NCBI RefSeq assembly: GCF_014773485.1
Contig: NZ_JACXBP010000007.1
Coordinates: 298,790 to 362,789 of the forward strand
Direction of reading: 5' to 3'
From: Erwinia aphidicola
GTDB taxonomy: Bacteria; Pseudomonadota; Gammaproteobacteria; Enterobacterales; Enterobacteriaceae
Length of the DNA: 64,000 nt
The position numbers and the translations under genes are program-made. Positions 9,535 through 17,944 of the stretch are shown piece by piece. The notes beneath the pieces were generated by a model. That model was not told the DNA's origin, did not search any database, and saw only the letters and a program-made list of their open reading frames with translations. Position 1 is the first letter of the stretch. Each line of letters starts with the position of its first letter.

Positions 9535-11085
9535 TTATTCGTGCGGTGTCGACGCAGTAATTAACCCTTCGCGCGTAGCGTCAGCACGCAGCAGGTCGGC
9601 AGCAATACGGCCATCGGCCATCACCAAAATGCGGTCGGCCAGCGCCATCACTTCATCCAGTTCGGACGAGGAGAACATCACCGCCAGGCCTTGATGCGCC
9701 ATTTTGCCAATCAGTTGATAGACGTCAGTTTTGGCGCCGACATCGATACCGCGCGTTGGCTCATCCAGCAGCACCACCTGCGGGCCGGTCATCAGCGCCT
9801 TACCCAGCACCACTTTCTGCTGGTTGCCACCGCTCAGCGAGGTGATCGGCAGCTCGGTATCGCTGACTTTGATCGCCAGGCGCTGCACCATATCGTCCAC
9901 TTTTTCGCTCTCCTGCTGCGGGCGCAGCAGGCCCAACGCCCGGCGAAAACCGCGCAGGCTGAGGTCGCTCAGCGTCATATTGGTTTTGATCGACATCATG
10001 CCGATCATCCCCTCGCCTTTGCGATCCTCCGGCACCAGCGCAATGCCTTTTTTCAGGCGGTACTGGAAGTCGCGCTTGTCGAGGCACTCGCCGTTGAGGT
10101 TGATACTGCCGTGCTCGCAGCCCATCAGGCCAATCAGCCCTTTAAACAGCTCGGTGCGCCCGGCGCCCAGCAGGCCGTAAATGCCCACCACTTCACCCTT
10201 GCGCAAATTGAAGGAGACTTCGTTCAGCTTGTAGCCGCCGTCCTGGCGCAGCGCGGTCAGCCCGTCCACCTCCAGTACCACCTCACCCTGCTGCGCCGCC
10301 GAGTAATCAAACTGTTTTTTCTTATCGCCGACCATCTGGGCGATAATCCACGGCACGCTGGCGTCACGCACTTCACGCTCGCTTATAAAGCGGCCGTCGC
10401 GAAAAATAGTGATGTGATCGCCAATCTCCATCAGCTCTTCCAGGCGGTGAGAGATGTAGATAATGGTGACGCCGCGCCGCTTGAGAGCGGCAATCACGTT
10501 GAACAGCACTTTCACTTCCGACTGGCTGAGCGCCGAGGTCGGCTCGTCCATAATCAGTACCCGGGTGTCTTTCGACAGCGCACGCGCAATCTCCACCAGC
10601 TGCTGGTGGCCGATGCCCAGTTCCCCGAGCGGCGCATAAGGATCGACATCCAGCTCCAGCCGTTCCAGCAGGGCTTTCGCCAGCTGGTACTGATATTTTT
10701 CGTTAATCCGGCCACGCTGGAAAAATTCATTACCGATAAAGATGTTGTCCATCACGTTCATATTCGGGAACAGATTCAGTTCCTGAAAAATAATGCTGAT
10801 ACCGTGCTTTTCGGCCTGCTGCGTCGAGTGCAGCGAGACGGCTTCACCGTCGAGGAAAATCTGGCCGGAGGAGGGTACTTCCACCCCGGCAAGCATTTTC
10901 ATCATCGTTGACTTTCCCGCGCCGTTCTCGCCGATCAGCACGTTGACCTTGTTGCGATAGACGCGATAGTTGACCTGGTCCAGCGCGGTAACGCCGGGAT
11001 AGATGCGCGAGACGTTGCGCGTTTCAATAATCACTTCTGACTGCTGTTCCGCGTGCGGCAGCACGTCAATCTGATGTTCAGCCAT
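9535..11085 (-). CDS. Sugar ABC transporter ATP-binding protein, RbsA/MglA type with two NBDs
   Basis: Fused double nucleotide-binding-domain ATPase that energises sugar import, 516 residues. GGAGG lies five bases before ATG 11085, which is preferred over the ATG one codon earlier. First half: Walker A GENGAGKST, degenerate signature LGIGHQQLVEIARAL (no LSGGQ), Walker B VLIMDEPTSAL. Second half: Walker A degenerate (YGLLGAGRTEL), signature TSLSGGNQQKV, Walker B VVLLDEPTRGIDVGAK. This pattern of a good Walker A in the first half and a good signature in the second is normal for RbsA/MglA proteins. The N-terminal about 20 residues form a short extension. Confidence 0.95.
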   Translation of the reverse strand: MAEHQIDVLPHAEQQSEVIIETRNVSRIYPGVTALDQVNYRVYRNKVNVLIGENGAGKSTMMKMLAGVEVPSSGQIFLDGEAVSLHSTQQAEKHGISIIFQELNLFPNMNVMDNIFIGNEFFQRGRINEKYQYQLAKALLERLELDVDPYAPLGELGIGHQQLVEIARALSKDTRVLIMDEPTSALSQSEVKVLFNVIAALKRRGVTIIYISHRLEELMEIGDHITIFRDGRFISEREVRDASVPWIIAQMVGDKKKQFDYSAAQQGEVVLEVDGLTALRQDGGYKLNEVSFNLRKGEVVGIYGLLGAGRTELFKGLIGLMGCEHGSINLNGECLDKRDFQYRLKKGIALVPEDRKGEGMIGMMSIKTNMTLSDLSLRGFRRALGLLRPQQESEKVDDMVQRLAIKVSDTELPITSLSGGNQQKVVLGKALMTGPQVVLLDEPTRGIDVGAKTDVYQLIGKMAHQGLAVMFSSSELDEVMALADRILVMADGRIAADLLRADATREGLITASTPHE

Positions 11086-11096
11086 CATGACCTCCT

Positions 11097-11708
11097 CTAC
11101 TGACGAACCACGCGGGCCGGTGTCACGTCCGGTGGGGTCTGTGGCACATCCCAGCTGCTGAAGACGCCGTCCACTTCCACCTTATCGCCCACTTTCGGCT
11201 GCAGTTTTTTCACCTCTTCAGAGGCGAGGTTATTGATGGCGCGACCGTAATCGCCAAACAGCACCTGATCGTTGAAGTCCTGATAGCTGGAGCCTTTATA
11301 GACATCGCGCAGTGCGGTGCCGCGAATAATCGGGCCAATCTGCACCACCACATCCTGACCGCTCAGGTCTTTCACCGTCATTTTTCCGCTGCGCGAGGTG
11401 GTATTCACTTTACTGACGGTGCCCTGCACTTTTACCGTAAAGATGCACGGGTTCTCATCCTGGCTGCGGTAACCCAGGGTTTTACACGCCGTGTCAAAAT
11501 CTTTCGCCGCCGCCAGCGAGCTCATCAGCTCACCCAGCGGTTTCGCTTCACTGAGTACCTGCGGCACAATTTTTTGCTGATAAGTCGCGGTGACGTTGGC
11601 CATTGCCGGGTTGGGCGGATTTTTTAAATCGGCCAACTCCTGCTGCGACACAATACGACAGCCCCCGAGGGCTAAAGCGGCCATTGCCAGCCAGACTCGC
11701 CTGGACAT
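11097..11708 (-). CDS. DUF2291-family lipoprotein of the sugar operon
   Basis: 203-residue predicted lipoprotein: signal MSRRVWLAMAALALGGC with lipobox LGGC (Cys17), so it is membrane-anchored and periplasmic. The mature part contains KVQGTVSKVNTTSRSGKMTVKD and VGDKVEVDGVFSSWD, a beta-rich OB-like arrangement. Proteins of this family (DUF2291) are known to be encoded with RbsABC-type sugar transporters, usually next to the binding protein, as here. The role is unknown; an accessory of the binding protein or permease is inference from synteny. The gap to the ATPase start is 11 bp, so it is in the same transcript. Confidence 0.85.
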   Translation of the reverse strand: MSRRVWLAMAALALGGCRIVSQQELADLKNPPNPAMANVTATYQQKIVPQVLSEAKPLGELMSSLAAAKDFDTACKTLGYRSQDENPCIFTVKVQGTVSKVNTTSRSGKMTVKDLSGQDVVVQIGPIIRGTALRDVYKGSSYQDFNDQVLFGDYGRAINNLASEEVKKLQPKVGDKVEVDGVFSSWDVPQTPPDVTPARVVRQ

Positions 11709-11764
11709 AACTCTTCTCCTTTGCGCCCCCGCAGGGGCGCAGCAACTTCGATGAAAACGTTAAC

Positions 11765-12700
11765 TCAGGATTTGAAATTAAAGTCCTGCACTTTGTCCGC
11801 GTTGTCCTTGTTGATCAGGATGCCGCGGAACATCACGCGCTGTTTCTCGGGTTTGGTGCCTTTCTGCAGGAAATTATCGATGTCGGTCACGCCCTGGGCT
11901 GCAATGGCCTGCGCCTGCAGCATCACGGTGGCCTGCAGCGTACCGGCTTTGACGGCTTCGCGTTCGTCGTTGCTGCCGTCGATGCCGACAACAATTACGT
12001 CGCTACGGCCAGCGGCTTTCAGCGCGGCAATCGCCCCCAGCGCCACCGGACCGTTACCGCAAATCACCCCTTTCACATCCGGGTGCGCCTGCAGAATACT
12101 GTCCATGATGCGCTTGCCGTCGATCAGGGTGCCTTTGGCATCCTGTTTCGCCACGCTCTTCAGATCAGGGTACTGATCCAGCACTTCATGGAATGATTTG
12201 GAACGGGTCACGCAGTTGTTGTCGGCGAGGTTACAGGTCAACTCGGCATATTTGCCCTTCTCTCCCATTTTCTCCACGAACACGTTGGCAACGTCAGAAC
12301 CCGCCTGGAAGTTGTTGTGGGTGATCTGCTCCAGCGCCACGTTGTCGACCGGGATTTCACGGTTAATCAGCACCACCGGAATACCGGCGTCCTTGGCTTT
12401 CTGGATAGCGGCTACGCTGGCCGTCGAGTCGGCGTTGTCGAGGATAATGCCCTGCACTTTTTTACCGATAGCGGCATCAATCAGCTCGCTTTGCTTCTTC
12501 ACATCTTCACCGTGCGACAGCACCGAGGTTTTGTACCCCAGCTCCTGAGCTTTCAGGTTGGCACCCTTGGCTTCCGAGGCGTAATACGGGTTATCCAGTG
12601 AGTTAACGAGGATCATGATAGTGCCTTTCTCAGCGGCAGAAGCCGCGTGGGAGAAGGCGCAGGCAGTTGCAAGGGCAAGCAGAGTTAAACGCATTTTCAT
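11765..12700 (-). CDS. Periplasmic sugar-binding protein of the ABC transporter
   Basis: Substrate-binding protein of the ribose/galactose-binding (peripla_BP_4) family, 311 residues. Signal peptide of about 22 residues (MKMRLTLLALATACAFSHAASA). The mature protein starts EKGTIMILVNSLDNPYY, with the characteristic aromatic residues that stack on the sugar ring, and has LINREIPVDNV, the ICGNGPVALGA segment and VVGIDGSNDEREAVKAG (the Asp that usually contacts the ligand). A Cys pair in ELTCNLADNNC, unusual for this family, could form a disulphide. It is the most promising protein for determining the substrate of the whole operon. It is followed by the DUF2291 lipoprotein gene. Confidence 0.93.
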   Translation of the reverse strand: MKMRLTLLALATACAFSHAASAAEKGTIMILVNSLDNPYYASEAKGANLKAQELGYKTSVLSHGEDVKKQSELIDAAIGKKVQGIILDNADSTASVAAIQKAKDAGIPVVLINREIPVDNVALEQITHNNFQAGSDVANVFVEKMGEKGKYAELTCNLADNNCVTRSKSFHEVLDQYPDLKSVAKQDAKGTLIDGKRIMDSILQAHPDVKGVICGNGPVALGAIAALKAAGRSDVIVVGIDGSNDEREAVKAGTLQATVMLQAQAIAAQGVTDIDNFLQKGTKPEKQRVMFRGILINKDNADKVQDFNFKS

Positions 12701-12782
12701 ATTGATGTTCTCTTATAATGTTATGTGTAGGTACAGCATCTTTACTCACGTTCTCTGGTCTGGGCGAAGCACTGACTAAGTG

Positions 12783-13580
12783 TTACCAAATTGTAAAACC
12801 GCCATCGATCATCAGATCGGCGCCGGTGATCATGTCGCTACCGTTGCTGGCAAAGAACAGCACGGCAGCGGCGATTTCATCCGTGTAGGCAAAGCGTCCC
12901 ATTGGAATCAGTTTCTTCATCGCTTCCCCTTTTTCGCCGCGCCAGGCTTTTTCGCCCATCGGCGTCAGCACTACGGTTGGCGACAGGGTATTCACGTTGA
13001 TTTTGTGTGGCGCGAACTCTTTCGCCATCACTTTAGTCATGCCGAGCAGACCGGCTTTTGCCGAGGTGTAGGCCACATGGTTATCGATAGCGATCGACGC
13101 CGCCTGTGAAGCAATATTGATAATCTTGCCGCCGTTACCGGCCTTAACCATGCGTTTTGCCACCGCCTGCGAGCAGAGGAACGGCCCGGTCAGGTTAACC
13201 GCCACCTGCTTCTGCCACTCGTCGAAGTCCGTTTCCAGCACCGATTGCAGCATCACGTAACCTGCGCAGTTCACCAGAATATCGATCTTGCCGTAGTGGG
13301 CTTCCACTTGCGCAATCGCCTGTTCTACCGAATGCGGGTCGGTGACGTCGCACTGCACAAACTGTACGCGGTCCGATGCGAACTGCCCGGCGATATCGGC
13401 GACTTTACTCTGCTCAAAGGCCGGATAAAGCAGCGCCAGGCTGGCGCCCTTCTCCAGCAGCATCTGATTACTGGCCATCGCGATGCCGCCCAGACCGCCG
13501 GTCACCACCGCCACTTTACCGGTCAGATCGCCTTTGGTGTCCACGCCGTAGCGCAGGTTTACGTCATATTCGTTGCTCAT
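12783..13580 (-). CDS. SDR-family dehydrogenase, polyol dehydrogenase-like
   Basis: 265-residue short-chain dehydrogenase with the N-terminal extension MSNEYDVNLRYGVDTKGDL before the Rossmann fold. The nucleotide motif is TGGLGGIA instead of the usual TGxxxGIG, so the glycine pattern is shifted but still glycine-rich. Other motifs: NCAG, IINIASQAAS (catalytic Ser region), YTSAK (YxxxK) and SPTVVLTPMG. The DLMIDGGFTIW C-terminus is close to that of D-threitol and other sugar-alcohol dehydrogenases. It lies between the transketolase C-subunit and the binding-protein genes. Likely oxidises the imported polyol, or an aldose-derived polyol, to a ketose; the substrate is unknown. Confidence 0.85.
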   Translation of the reverse strand: MSNEYDVNLRYGVDTKGDLTGKVAVVTGGLGGIAMASNQMLLEKGASLALLYPAFEQSKVADIAGQFASDRVQFVQCDVTDPHSVEQAIAQVEAHYGKIDILVNCAGYVMLQSVLETDFDEWQKQVAVNLTGPFLCSQAVAKRMVKAGNGGKIINIASQAASIAIDNHVAYTSAKAGLLGMTKVMAKEFAPHKINVNTLSPTVVLTPMGEKAWRGEKGEAMKKLIPMGRFAYTDEIAAAVLFFASNGSDMITGADLMIDGGFTIW

Positions 13581-13595
13581 TTTCCTGCTTCTCCC

Positions 13596-14513
13596 TTATG
13601 CGGCGGCGACTAGTTGTTCTAAGGTGGCGCGCAGCCCGTCGGCATCAATGCGGAACTGGCGGCGCAGCGCAGCGCGGCTGCTGCTGTGGGTAAATTCATA
13701 CGGCGGAATACCCAGCGGGATAAAGCGCTGACGCAGGCCGTGTTGGTGCAGCATTTCGCCGATAATGCTGCTCAGGCCGCCGCTCAGCACGTGCTCTTCC
13801 ATAGTGATCACCTGCGAATGCGCAGCAATCAGCTTGACCACGGCATGCGTATCCAGTGGCCACAGTGACGGCAGGGAAACGATGGTGATGCTGTCATCTT
13901 TTGCCGCCAGCGCTTCATGTGCCAGCGTGCCCATGCAGAACACCACGGTCTCTTTGCCCTGCTGGAGCACTTCCGGCTTACCGGGAATAAACTGGTAACT
14001 TTCATCGTGCAGCAGCGGCACTTTGTCGCTGTCCATGCGAATATATACCGGGCCTTTATGGCTGATGGCATGGCGCGCAATCGCGCTGGCCTGAATCGCG
14101 TCCGCCGGGGCAAAAATTTGCAGATTACCCATCGAGCGGGCGATGGCGATATCGTTAGTACAGTGGTGCGTCGCGCCCAGCGGGCCATAGGCGAAACCGG
14201 CATTCAGGCCGAGCATTTTGACGTTGGTTTCGGAGTAGCAAACGTCATTTTTCAGCTGCTCGTTAGAGCGGGCAAACAGGAAAGGTGCCGCGTTGGCGGT
14301 AAATACCGTGCGGCCACTCAGCGCCACACCGGCGGCCATGCCGACCATGTTCTGCTCGGCAATGCCGACGTTGATCACCCGGTCCGGAAACGCTTTTTCG
14401 AACGGGGCGATTTTGGACGTTGAGGTGGAGTCAGCCACCATCACGCTGAGATCGGCGCCGCGGTTCTGCTCTTCCACCAGCGTATTAATAACTGCATCGC
14501 GTAAGTCTTGCAT
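13596..14513 (-). CDS. Transketolase-like C-terminal subunit
   Basis: 305-residue protein equal to the pyrimidine-binding and C-terminal domains of transketolase. It starts MQDLRDAVINTLVEEQNRG and contains the conserved catalytic region NVGIAEQNMVGMAAGVAL (the Glu that activates the thiamine ring), followed by ATHHCTNDIAIARSMGNLQ. The C-terminal domain begins near residue 190. The N-terminal half is a separate gene two bases upstream, so enzyme assembly needs both subunits. Split transketolases of this size serve dedicated sugar pathways, for example apulose-4-phosphate transketolase AptAB; assignment to that reaction here is a hypothesis. Confidence 0.9.
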   Translation of the reverse strand: MQDLRDAVINTLVEEQNRGADLSVMVADSTSTSKIAPFEKAFPDRVINVGIAEQNMVGMAAGVALSGRTVFTANAAPFLFARSNEQLKNDVCYSETNVKMLGLNAGFAYGPLGATHHCTNDIAIARSMGNLQIFAPADAIQASAIARHAISHKGPVYIRMDSDKVPLLHDESYQFIPGKPEVLQQGKETVVFCMGTLAHEALAAKDDSITIVSLPSLWPLDTHAVVKLIAAHSQVITMEEHVLSGGLSSIIGEMLHQHGLRQRFIPLGIPPYEFTHSSSRAALRRQFRIDADGLRATLEQLVAAA

Positions 14514-14515
14514 GA

Positions 14516-15319
14516 TTACTCCTCCAGCTCGGCTAACCCAAGGGCCAGCTGCTCATCGTTCGGGACGGCGTGATGCCAGGCGGGGACGTTGGCCATAAAG
14601 GAGATGCCGTGCCCTTTCTCGGTGTTGGCCAAAATAACGCGCGGTTTGCCGATGCCCGGCTGATTGACCGCGGCGGCAATCGCCTGGGGATCGTGGCCAT
14701 CGCACTCCAGCACTTCAAAGCCAAACGCCAGCCATTTGTCCGCCAGCGGCTCCAGCGGCATGATCTCTTCGGTCTTACCCGCCAGCTGCAGGCGGTTGCG
14801 GTCAACGATAGCGATCAGGTTTTCCAGCTTGAACTTGCTGGCTGACATTGCCGCTTCCCAGTTTGATCCTTCCGCCAGTTCGCCATCGCCCAGCAGCACG
14901 AAAGCGCGGCGATGCGCACGGCCAGAAAGTTTGTTACCCAGCGCCAGGCCTACGCCAATAGACAGGCCGTGGCCCAGGCCGCCGGAGTTAATTTCCACCA
15001 GTTCAGGCAGCTTCTGGTGAATCGGGTGGCCGGCCAGCAGCGTGTCGTCGCCCATAAACTGGTCGAGGATCGCCGGGTCCAGCAGGCCCATCGCCGCAGC
15101 GCTGCAGTACAAGCCGCCCGCACCGTGCCCCTTGGAGAGGATGAAGCGGTCCTGATCTGGACGGGCGCTGCTACGGTCCATCACCGCCATAAACAGCGTA
15201 CAGATGATGTCCACCTCAGAGAGGTCGGCACCGGTGTGACCTTTACCTGCCCGATGATTCATTTGCAGTACATAGCGCCGGGCCTGACGCGCAGTCTGTT
15301 TGATTGCCTGAAAGTCCAT
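14516..15319 (-). CDS. Transketolase-like N-terminal (thiamine-diphosphate-binding) subunit
   Basis: 267-residue N-terminal transketolase subunit, first gene of the nine-gene operon. ATG 15319 has GAGG at five bases; the ATG one codon upstream is too close to it. ThDP-binding motif GDGELAEGSNWEAAM followed by IVDRNRLQLAG (the GDG...N motif that binds Mg and diphosphate); also SKGHGAGGLYC and GGLGHGLSIGVG, with substrate and cofactor histidines. It transfers a two-carbon ketol unit when paired with the C-subunit encoded next. Being first in the operon, it lies directly beside the regulatory gap shared with the DeoR gene. Confidence 0.9.
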   Translation of the reverse strand: MDFQAIKQTARQARRYVLQMNHRAGKGHTGADLSEVDIICTLFMAVMDRSSARPDQDRFILSKGHGAGGLYCSAAAMGLLDPAILDQFMGDDTLLAGHPIHQKLPELVEINSGGLGHGLSIGVGLALGNKLSGRAHRRAFVLLGDGELAEGSNWEAAMSASKFKLENLIAIVDRNRLQLAGKTEEIMPLEPLADKWLAFGFEVLECDGHDPQAIAAAVNQPGIGKPRVILANTEKGHGISFMANVPAWHHAVPNDEQLALGLAELEE

Positions 15320-15697
15320 CATTACCTCTTCATCAATGGCGCCGCGCTGAATAGCATGCTGATACGACAGTCAACTGCGGCAAACTCGTTTTCGAATAAA
15401 AATATACGCTATCGTTTGTAATCATATTGTGGGGTAGATCATAATTCAAACAAAAGCCGCGCAAATTATTAACCCGTTGTATTTGTTATGGTTAGATTGC
15501 TGATATGGGTGTTACCGCTAAACAATATGGATAAAAAGTGAAGTAAATCAATTGCATGACCTTGATTGGGCTTTCATTCGAAAATCGATAGTGATTTTCG
15601 CTCTGCTCGCAATTGGCGCATCCGGGGGTTACTATTTGACGCAGAGTCGGGCTGGCACGCATAAAAGGCCAGTAATCAGGCAAATGGAGTGTTTCAC
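15320..15697. promoter_or_regulatory. Divergent control region between the sugar operon and its DeoR regulator
   Basis: A 378-bp gap without a gene, AT-rich, between divergently read genes. It holds a perfect 8-bp inverted repeat CGAAAATC (15579-15586) and GATTTTCG (15593-15600) with a 6-bp spacer, a size suited to a DeoR-family operator, about 100 bp in front of the regulator start. The segment 15390-15450 is strongly AT-rich and could hold the operon promoter. Promoter elements were not assigned with confidence. Confidence 0.5.
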
Positions 15698-16489
15698 TTG
15701 AAAAGCAAAAATGAACAATTGGCTGATATGCAGCAACGACGAGAGAAAATCCTCGAAATGATCCGTGAGGACGGTACGGTCACGGTGAAATTGCTGACGG
15801 AGACCTTCGGCTTGACCGAAGCGACAATCCGCACAGACCTGCGCATGTTGCAGAAAGAGGGATATGTGCAGCGTTATCACGGCGGTGCCACGCTGATGAC
15901 CGGTAAGCAGAATACCGGCGCGCTGCTGCTGGAGCGCCAGACGCATCTGGATGCCAAAGATGCCATTGGCCGCCTGGCGGCGCAGCATATCGAAAACGGC
16001 GATACGGTGATTTTCGATTCCGGCACCACCACCACCGCCATTGCCAATCATATGAACCATATTCGGCGGCTGTCGGTGGTGACCACAGCGGTGAATATTG
16101 CGCTGAAGCTGGGCGGCGAGCCGGGCATCAATATCCTGCTGACCGGCGGCACGTTTAAATTCCCCACGCTCTCCACCTCTGGCGATAAAGCCGCCAGCTT
16201 TTTTGAGAACGTGCTGGCCGAGAAGCTGTTTCTTGCCACTGCCTGTATTTCACCGCGCCTCGGTTTAAGCTTCCCCAGCGAGACCGATATCAAGGTGAAA
16301 ACGGCGATGATCAACTGTGCCAGTACCATCTATGTGGTAGCCGACTCGAGTAAAATCGACAAGGTGTCGATGTTTGCCCTGCCGTGTGAGTGGAGCAAGA
16401 TCCACTACCTGATCACCGACAGCGGCATTACTCCGGAGGCGGTGCAGGCTTTCGAAGCGCTGGGCGTCAAGGTGCTGGTGGCGGACTAA
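15698..16489 (+). CDS. DeoR-family transcriptional regulator of the sugar operon
   Basis: 263-residue DeoR/GlpR-type repressor. TTG 15698 is chosen because GGAG (15686-15689) stands eight bases before it, whereas GTG 15689 overlaps that ribosome site; an internal ATG at 15728 is less likely. N-terminal helix-turn-helix QRREKILEMIREDGTVTV...TEATIRTDLRMLQKEGYVQRYHGGA (about residues 12-57), then the DeoR sensor domain with VIFDSGTTTTAIANHM and ILLTGGTFK, which bind a phosphorylated sugar in this family. Divergent orientation to the split-transketolase operon suggests local control by a pathway sugar phosphate. Confidence 0.88.
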   Translation: MKSKNEQLADMQQRREKILEMIREDGTVTVKLLTETFGLTEATIRTDLRMLQKEGYVQRYHGGATLMTGKQNTGALLLERQTHLDAKDAIGRLAAQHIENGDTVIFDSGTTTTAIANHMNHIRRLSVVTTAVNIALKLGGEPGINILLTGGTFKFPTLSTSGDKAASFFENVLAEKLFLATACISPRLGLSFPSETDIKVKTAMINCASTIYVVADSSKIDKVSMFALPCEWSKIHYLITDSGITPEAVQAFEALGVKVLVAD

Positions 16490-16567
16490 AAAATTTGGAC
16501 GGTCGACTGCAAGATGCCAAAGTGCGACAGGTTGCTTACATCTAACATCTGGCAGTGGAATATGACA

Positions 16568-16593
16568 AGCGGGTGCATGACCATGCACCCGCT
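16568..16593. terminator. Hairpin between the DeoR gene and the LprI-like gene
   Basis: Perfect 11-bp stem AGCGGGTGCAT / ATGCACCCGCT with a 4-nt loop, lying between converging genes (stop 16489 on plus, stop 16616 on minus). T-tracts are poor on both sides, so it may be a bidirectional transcript end or only a stabilising hairpin. Confidence 0.45.
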
Positions 16594-16615
16594 GTGAGTT
16601 TGTTCATTCCTTAGC

Positions 16616-17035
16616 TCATAATTGATAAGCCTTGTAATAGATGATCCTTTGCTGATAGCCCTTCACTAAGCATGCGCTATAGTCTGACTGGTAAGCATAG
16701 CTTCCTTTAATATCCAGCTGCGCTATCGCCATACACTCATTTTTTATAAAGTCATCCCAGTTTTTTTTTGCAGCCAGTACTGAATGATGGAAGTCAGCAA
16801 AGTTATTAAAAGAGGAGTTTGAAGAAATAATCTTATTTAGAAAATTGTTAAATTCTCTTTCATACTCAGTCTGTTTTTTGTTAGAAAGATCCTCCATACA
16901 GCCTTGTACCGCTTGAGACATAGGCTTGCTGTAACAACTCTCTACCGTTTCATTCTTGAAATAATCAATCTTATCCTCAGCATCTGAGGCTGTAACAGAT
17001 AGCATCAAAACAGCCAAAACTCTATATTTTATCAT
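16616..17035 (-). CDS. Periplasmic LprI-like protein, likely immunity to the adjacent muramidase
   Basis: 139 residues with a signal peptide (MIKYRVLAVLMLSVTASDAE) and a mature domain holding two Cys-centred segments, VESCYSKPMSQAVQGCMEDL and later KNECMAIAQL and YSACLVKG. This pattern matches the DUF1311/LprI family, whose namesake inhibits lysozyme. The gene starts inside the stop of the muramidase gene (ATGA overlap), so the two are made together. The natural reading is toxin and immunity: the inhibitor waits in the periplasm, where a cell-wall lysing effector would act. Codon usage is AT-rich compared with the flanking operons, suggesting recent transfer. Role inferred from family and pairing. 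Confidence 0.7.
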   Translation of the reverse strand: MIKYRVLAVLMLSVTASDAEDKIDYFKNETVESCYSKPMSQAVQGCMEDLSNKKQTEYEREFNNFLNKIISSNSSFNNFADFHHSVLAAKKNWDDFIKNECMAIAQLDIKGSYAYQSDYSACLVKGYQQRIIYYKAYQL

Positions 17036-17637
17036 TTCATGCGGCTCTTTATGTAGCCAATACGGTCTCTCGCAGCTTCATCATGGGAGAGCGACACACT
17101 GTTCTTAATAAGGTTAATGACATCATTCTTTTGATTCTTACCAATTACGGAGATCATATCAGGCCGCAACCTACCCTGATATAACATATCAACAACCACG
17201 TCTTTGAGCGTACTATCAAGGTTCCCCCAGCTAACTGAATCAGACTTCTTGTGTCTATTGTAAAAACACTCAGCATCTTTAGAGTAGCGCTGATAGAGAG
17301 AGTCGAATATTCTCAGTTGTTGTGACTCGGTTATTTCGCCTACATCAATTCTGTTTTCTCTAACAAAATCCCCTGCCTGGCAATGCGTAAGTTTAGAACC
17401 CTCAGCTATTTTTTTTGCCTGTTCCTTAAGTATGCCTGCCATGGCCAACATATGCATGACCTCTTCCTTAGAACGCCCACCCAGATCCAACCCTCTTCCT
17501 ATAGTCACACCTGAGTTATTTTTGGAACAGCTCGCTCTGTTTCCGGGCCAATGAATTTTACGGGAATAATATGCACTACCTGAATCATTGTTACCTTCAG
17601 CTCTGAAGGTCAAAAGTCCTTCCTTTGGCTCTAACAT
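17032..17637 (-). CDS. Pesticin-like muramidase domain protein, probable antibacterial effector
   Basis: 201-residue protein made only of a pesticin C-terminal-type lysozyme domain. ATG 17637 is preferred over 17649 because GGAG lies six to seven bases before it. Candidate catalytic residues: Glu14 in TFRAEGNN, Thr45 and Asp51 in SGVTIGRGLDLGGRS; the Thr-to-Asp spacing of six equals that of pesticin (T201, D207). It has no signal peptide, TonB box or receptor-binding domain, so it is not a colicin-like bacteriocin and needs another export route, with a T6SS the obvious candidate given the neighbouring operon. Ser/Lys-rich, AT-rich codon use. Substrate (peptidoglycan glycan strands) is inferred from the family. 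Confidence 0.75.
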   Translation of the reverse strand: MLEPKEGLLTFRAEGNNDSGSAYYSRKIHWPGNRASCSKNNSGVTIGRGLDLGGRSKEEVMHMLAMAGILKEQAKKIAEGSKLTHCQAGDFVRENRIDVGEITESQQLRIFDSLYQRYSKDAECFYNRHKKSDSVSWGNLDSTLKDVVVDMLYQGRLRPDMISVIGKNQKNDVINLIKNSVSLSHDEAARDRIGYIKSRMK

Positions 17638-17944
17638 TGCAATCTCCATATCATTTATTCAGTCATTTAGTCACTGAAAAACTGACTCTCACATTATTCT
17701 AACCTTTAAAACTATCACAGTGGTTTTTTAACGAAAAACTATAGATTTTTATTACAAATAAATTCTGAGTGTTGTATTTATTCCCTGCTTTGATTGTTCA
17801 ATAGGCATATTCGTTGTCTTTAAGATCCTATCTCTGCATAGCGCTATCCGATGAACAGCATGATATGAGGTGGCCTGCATCAATTATTGACTGCGTTAAG
17901 CCATCGCTATTGGGAGCAGGCGATGGATCAGGCCAGAAGTTAGC

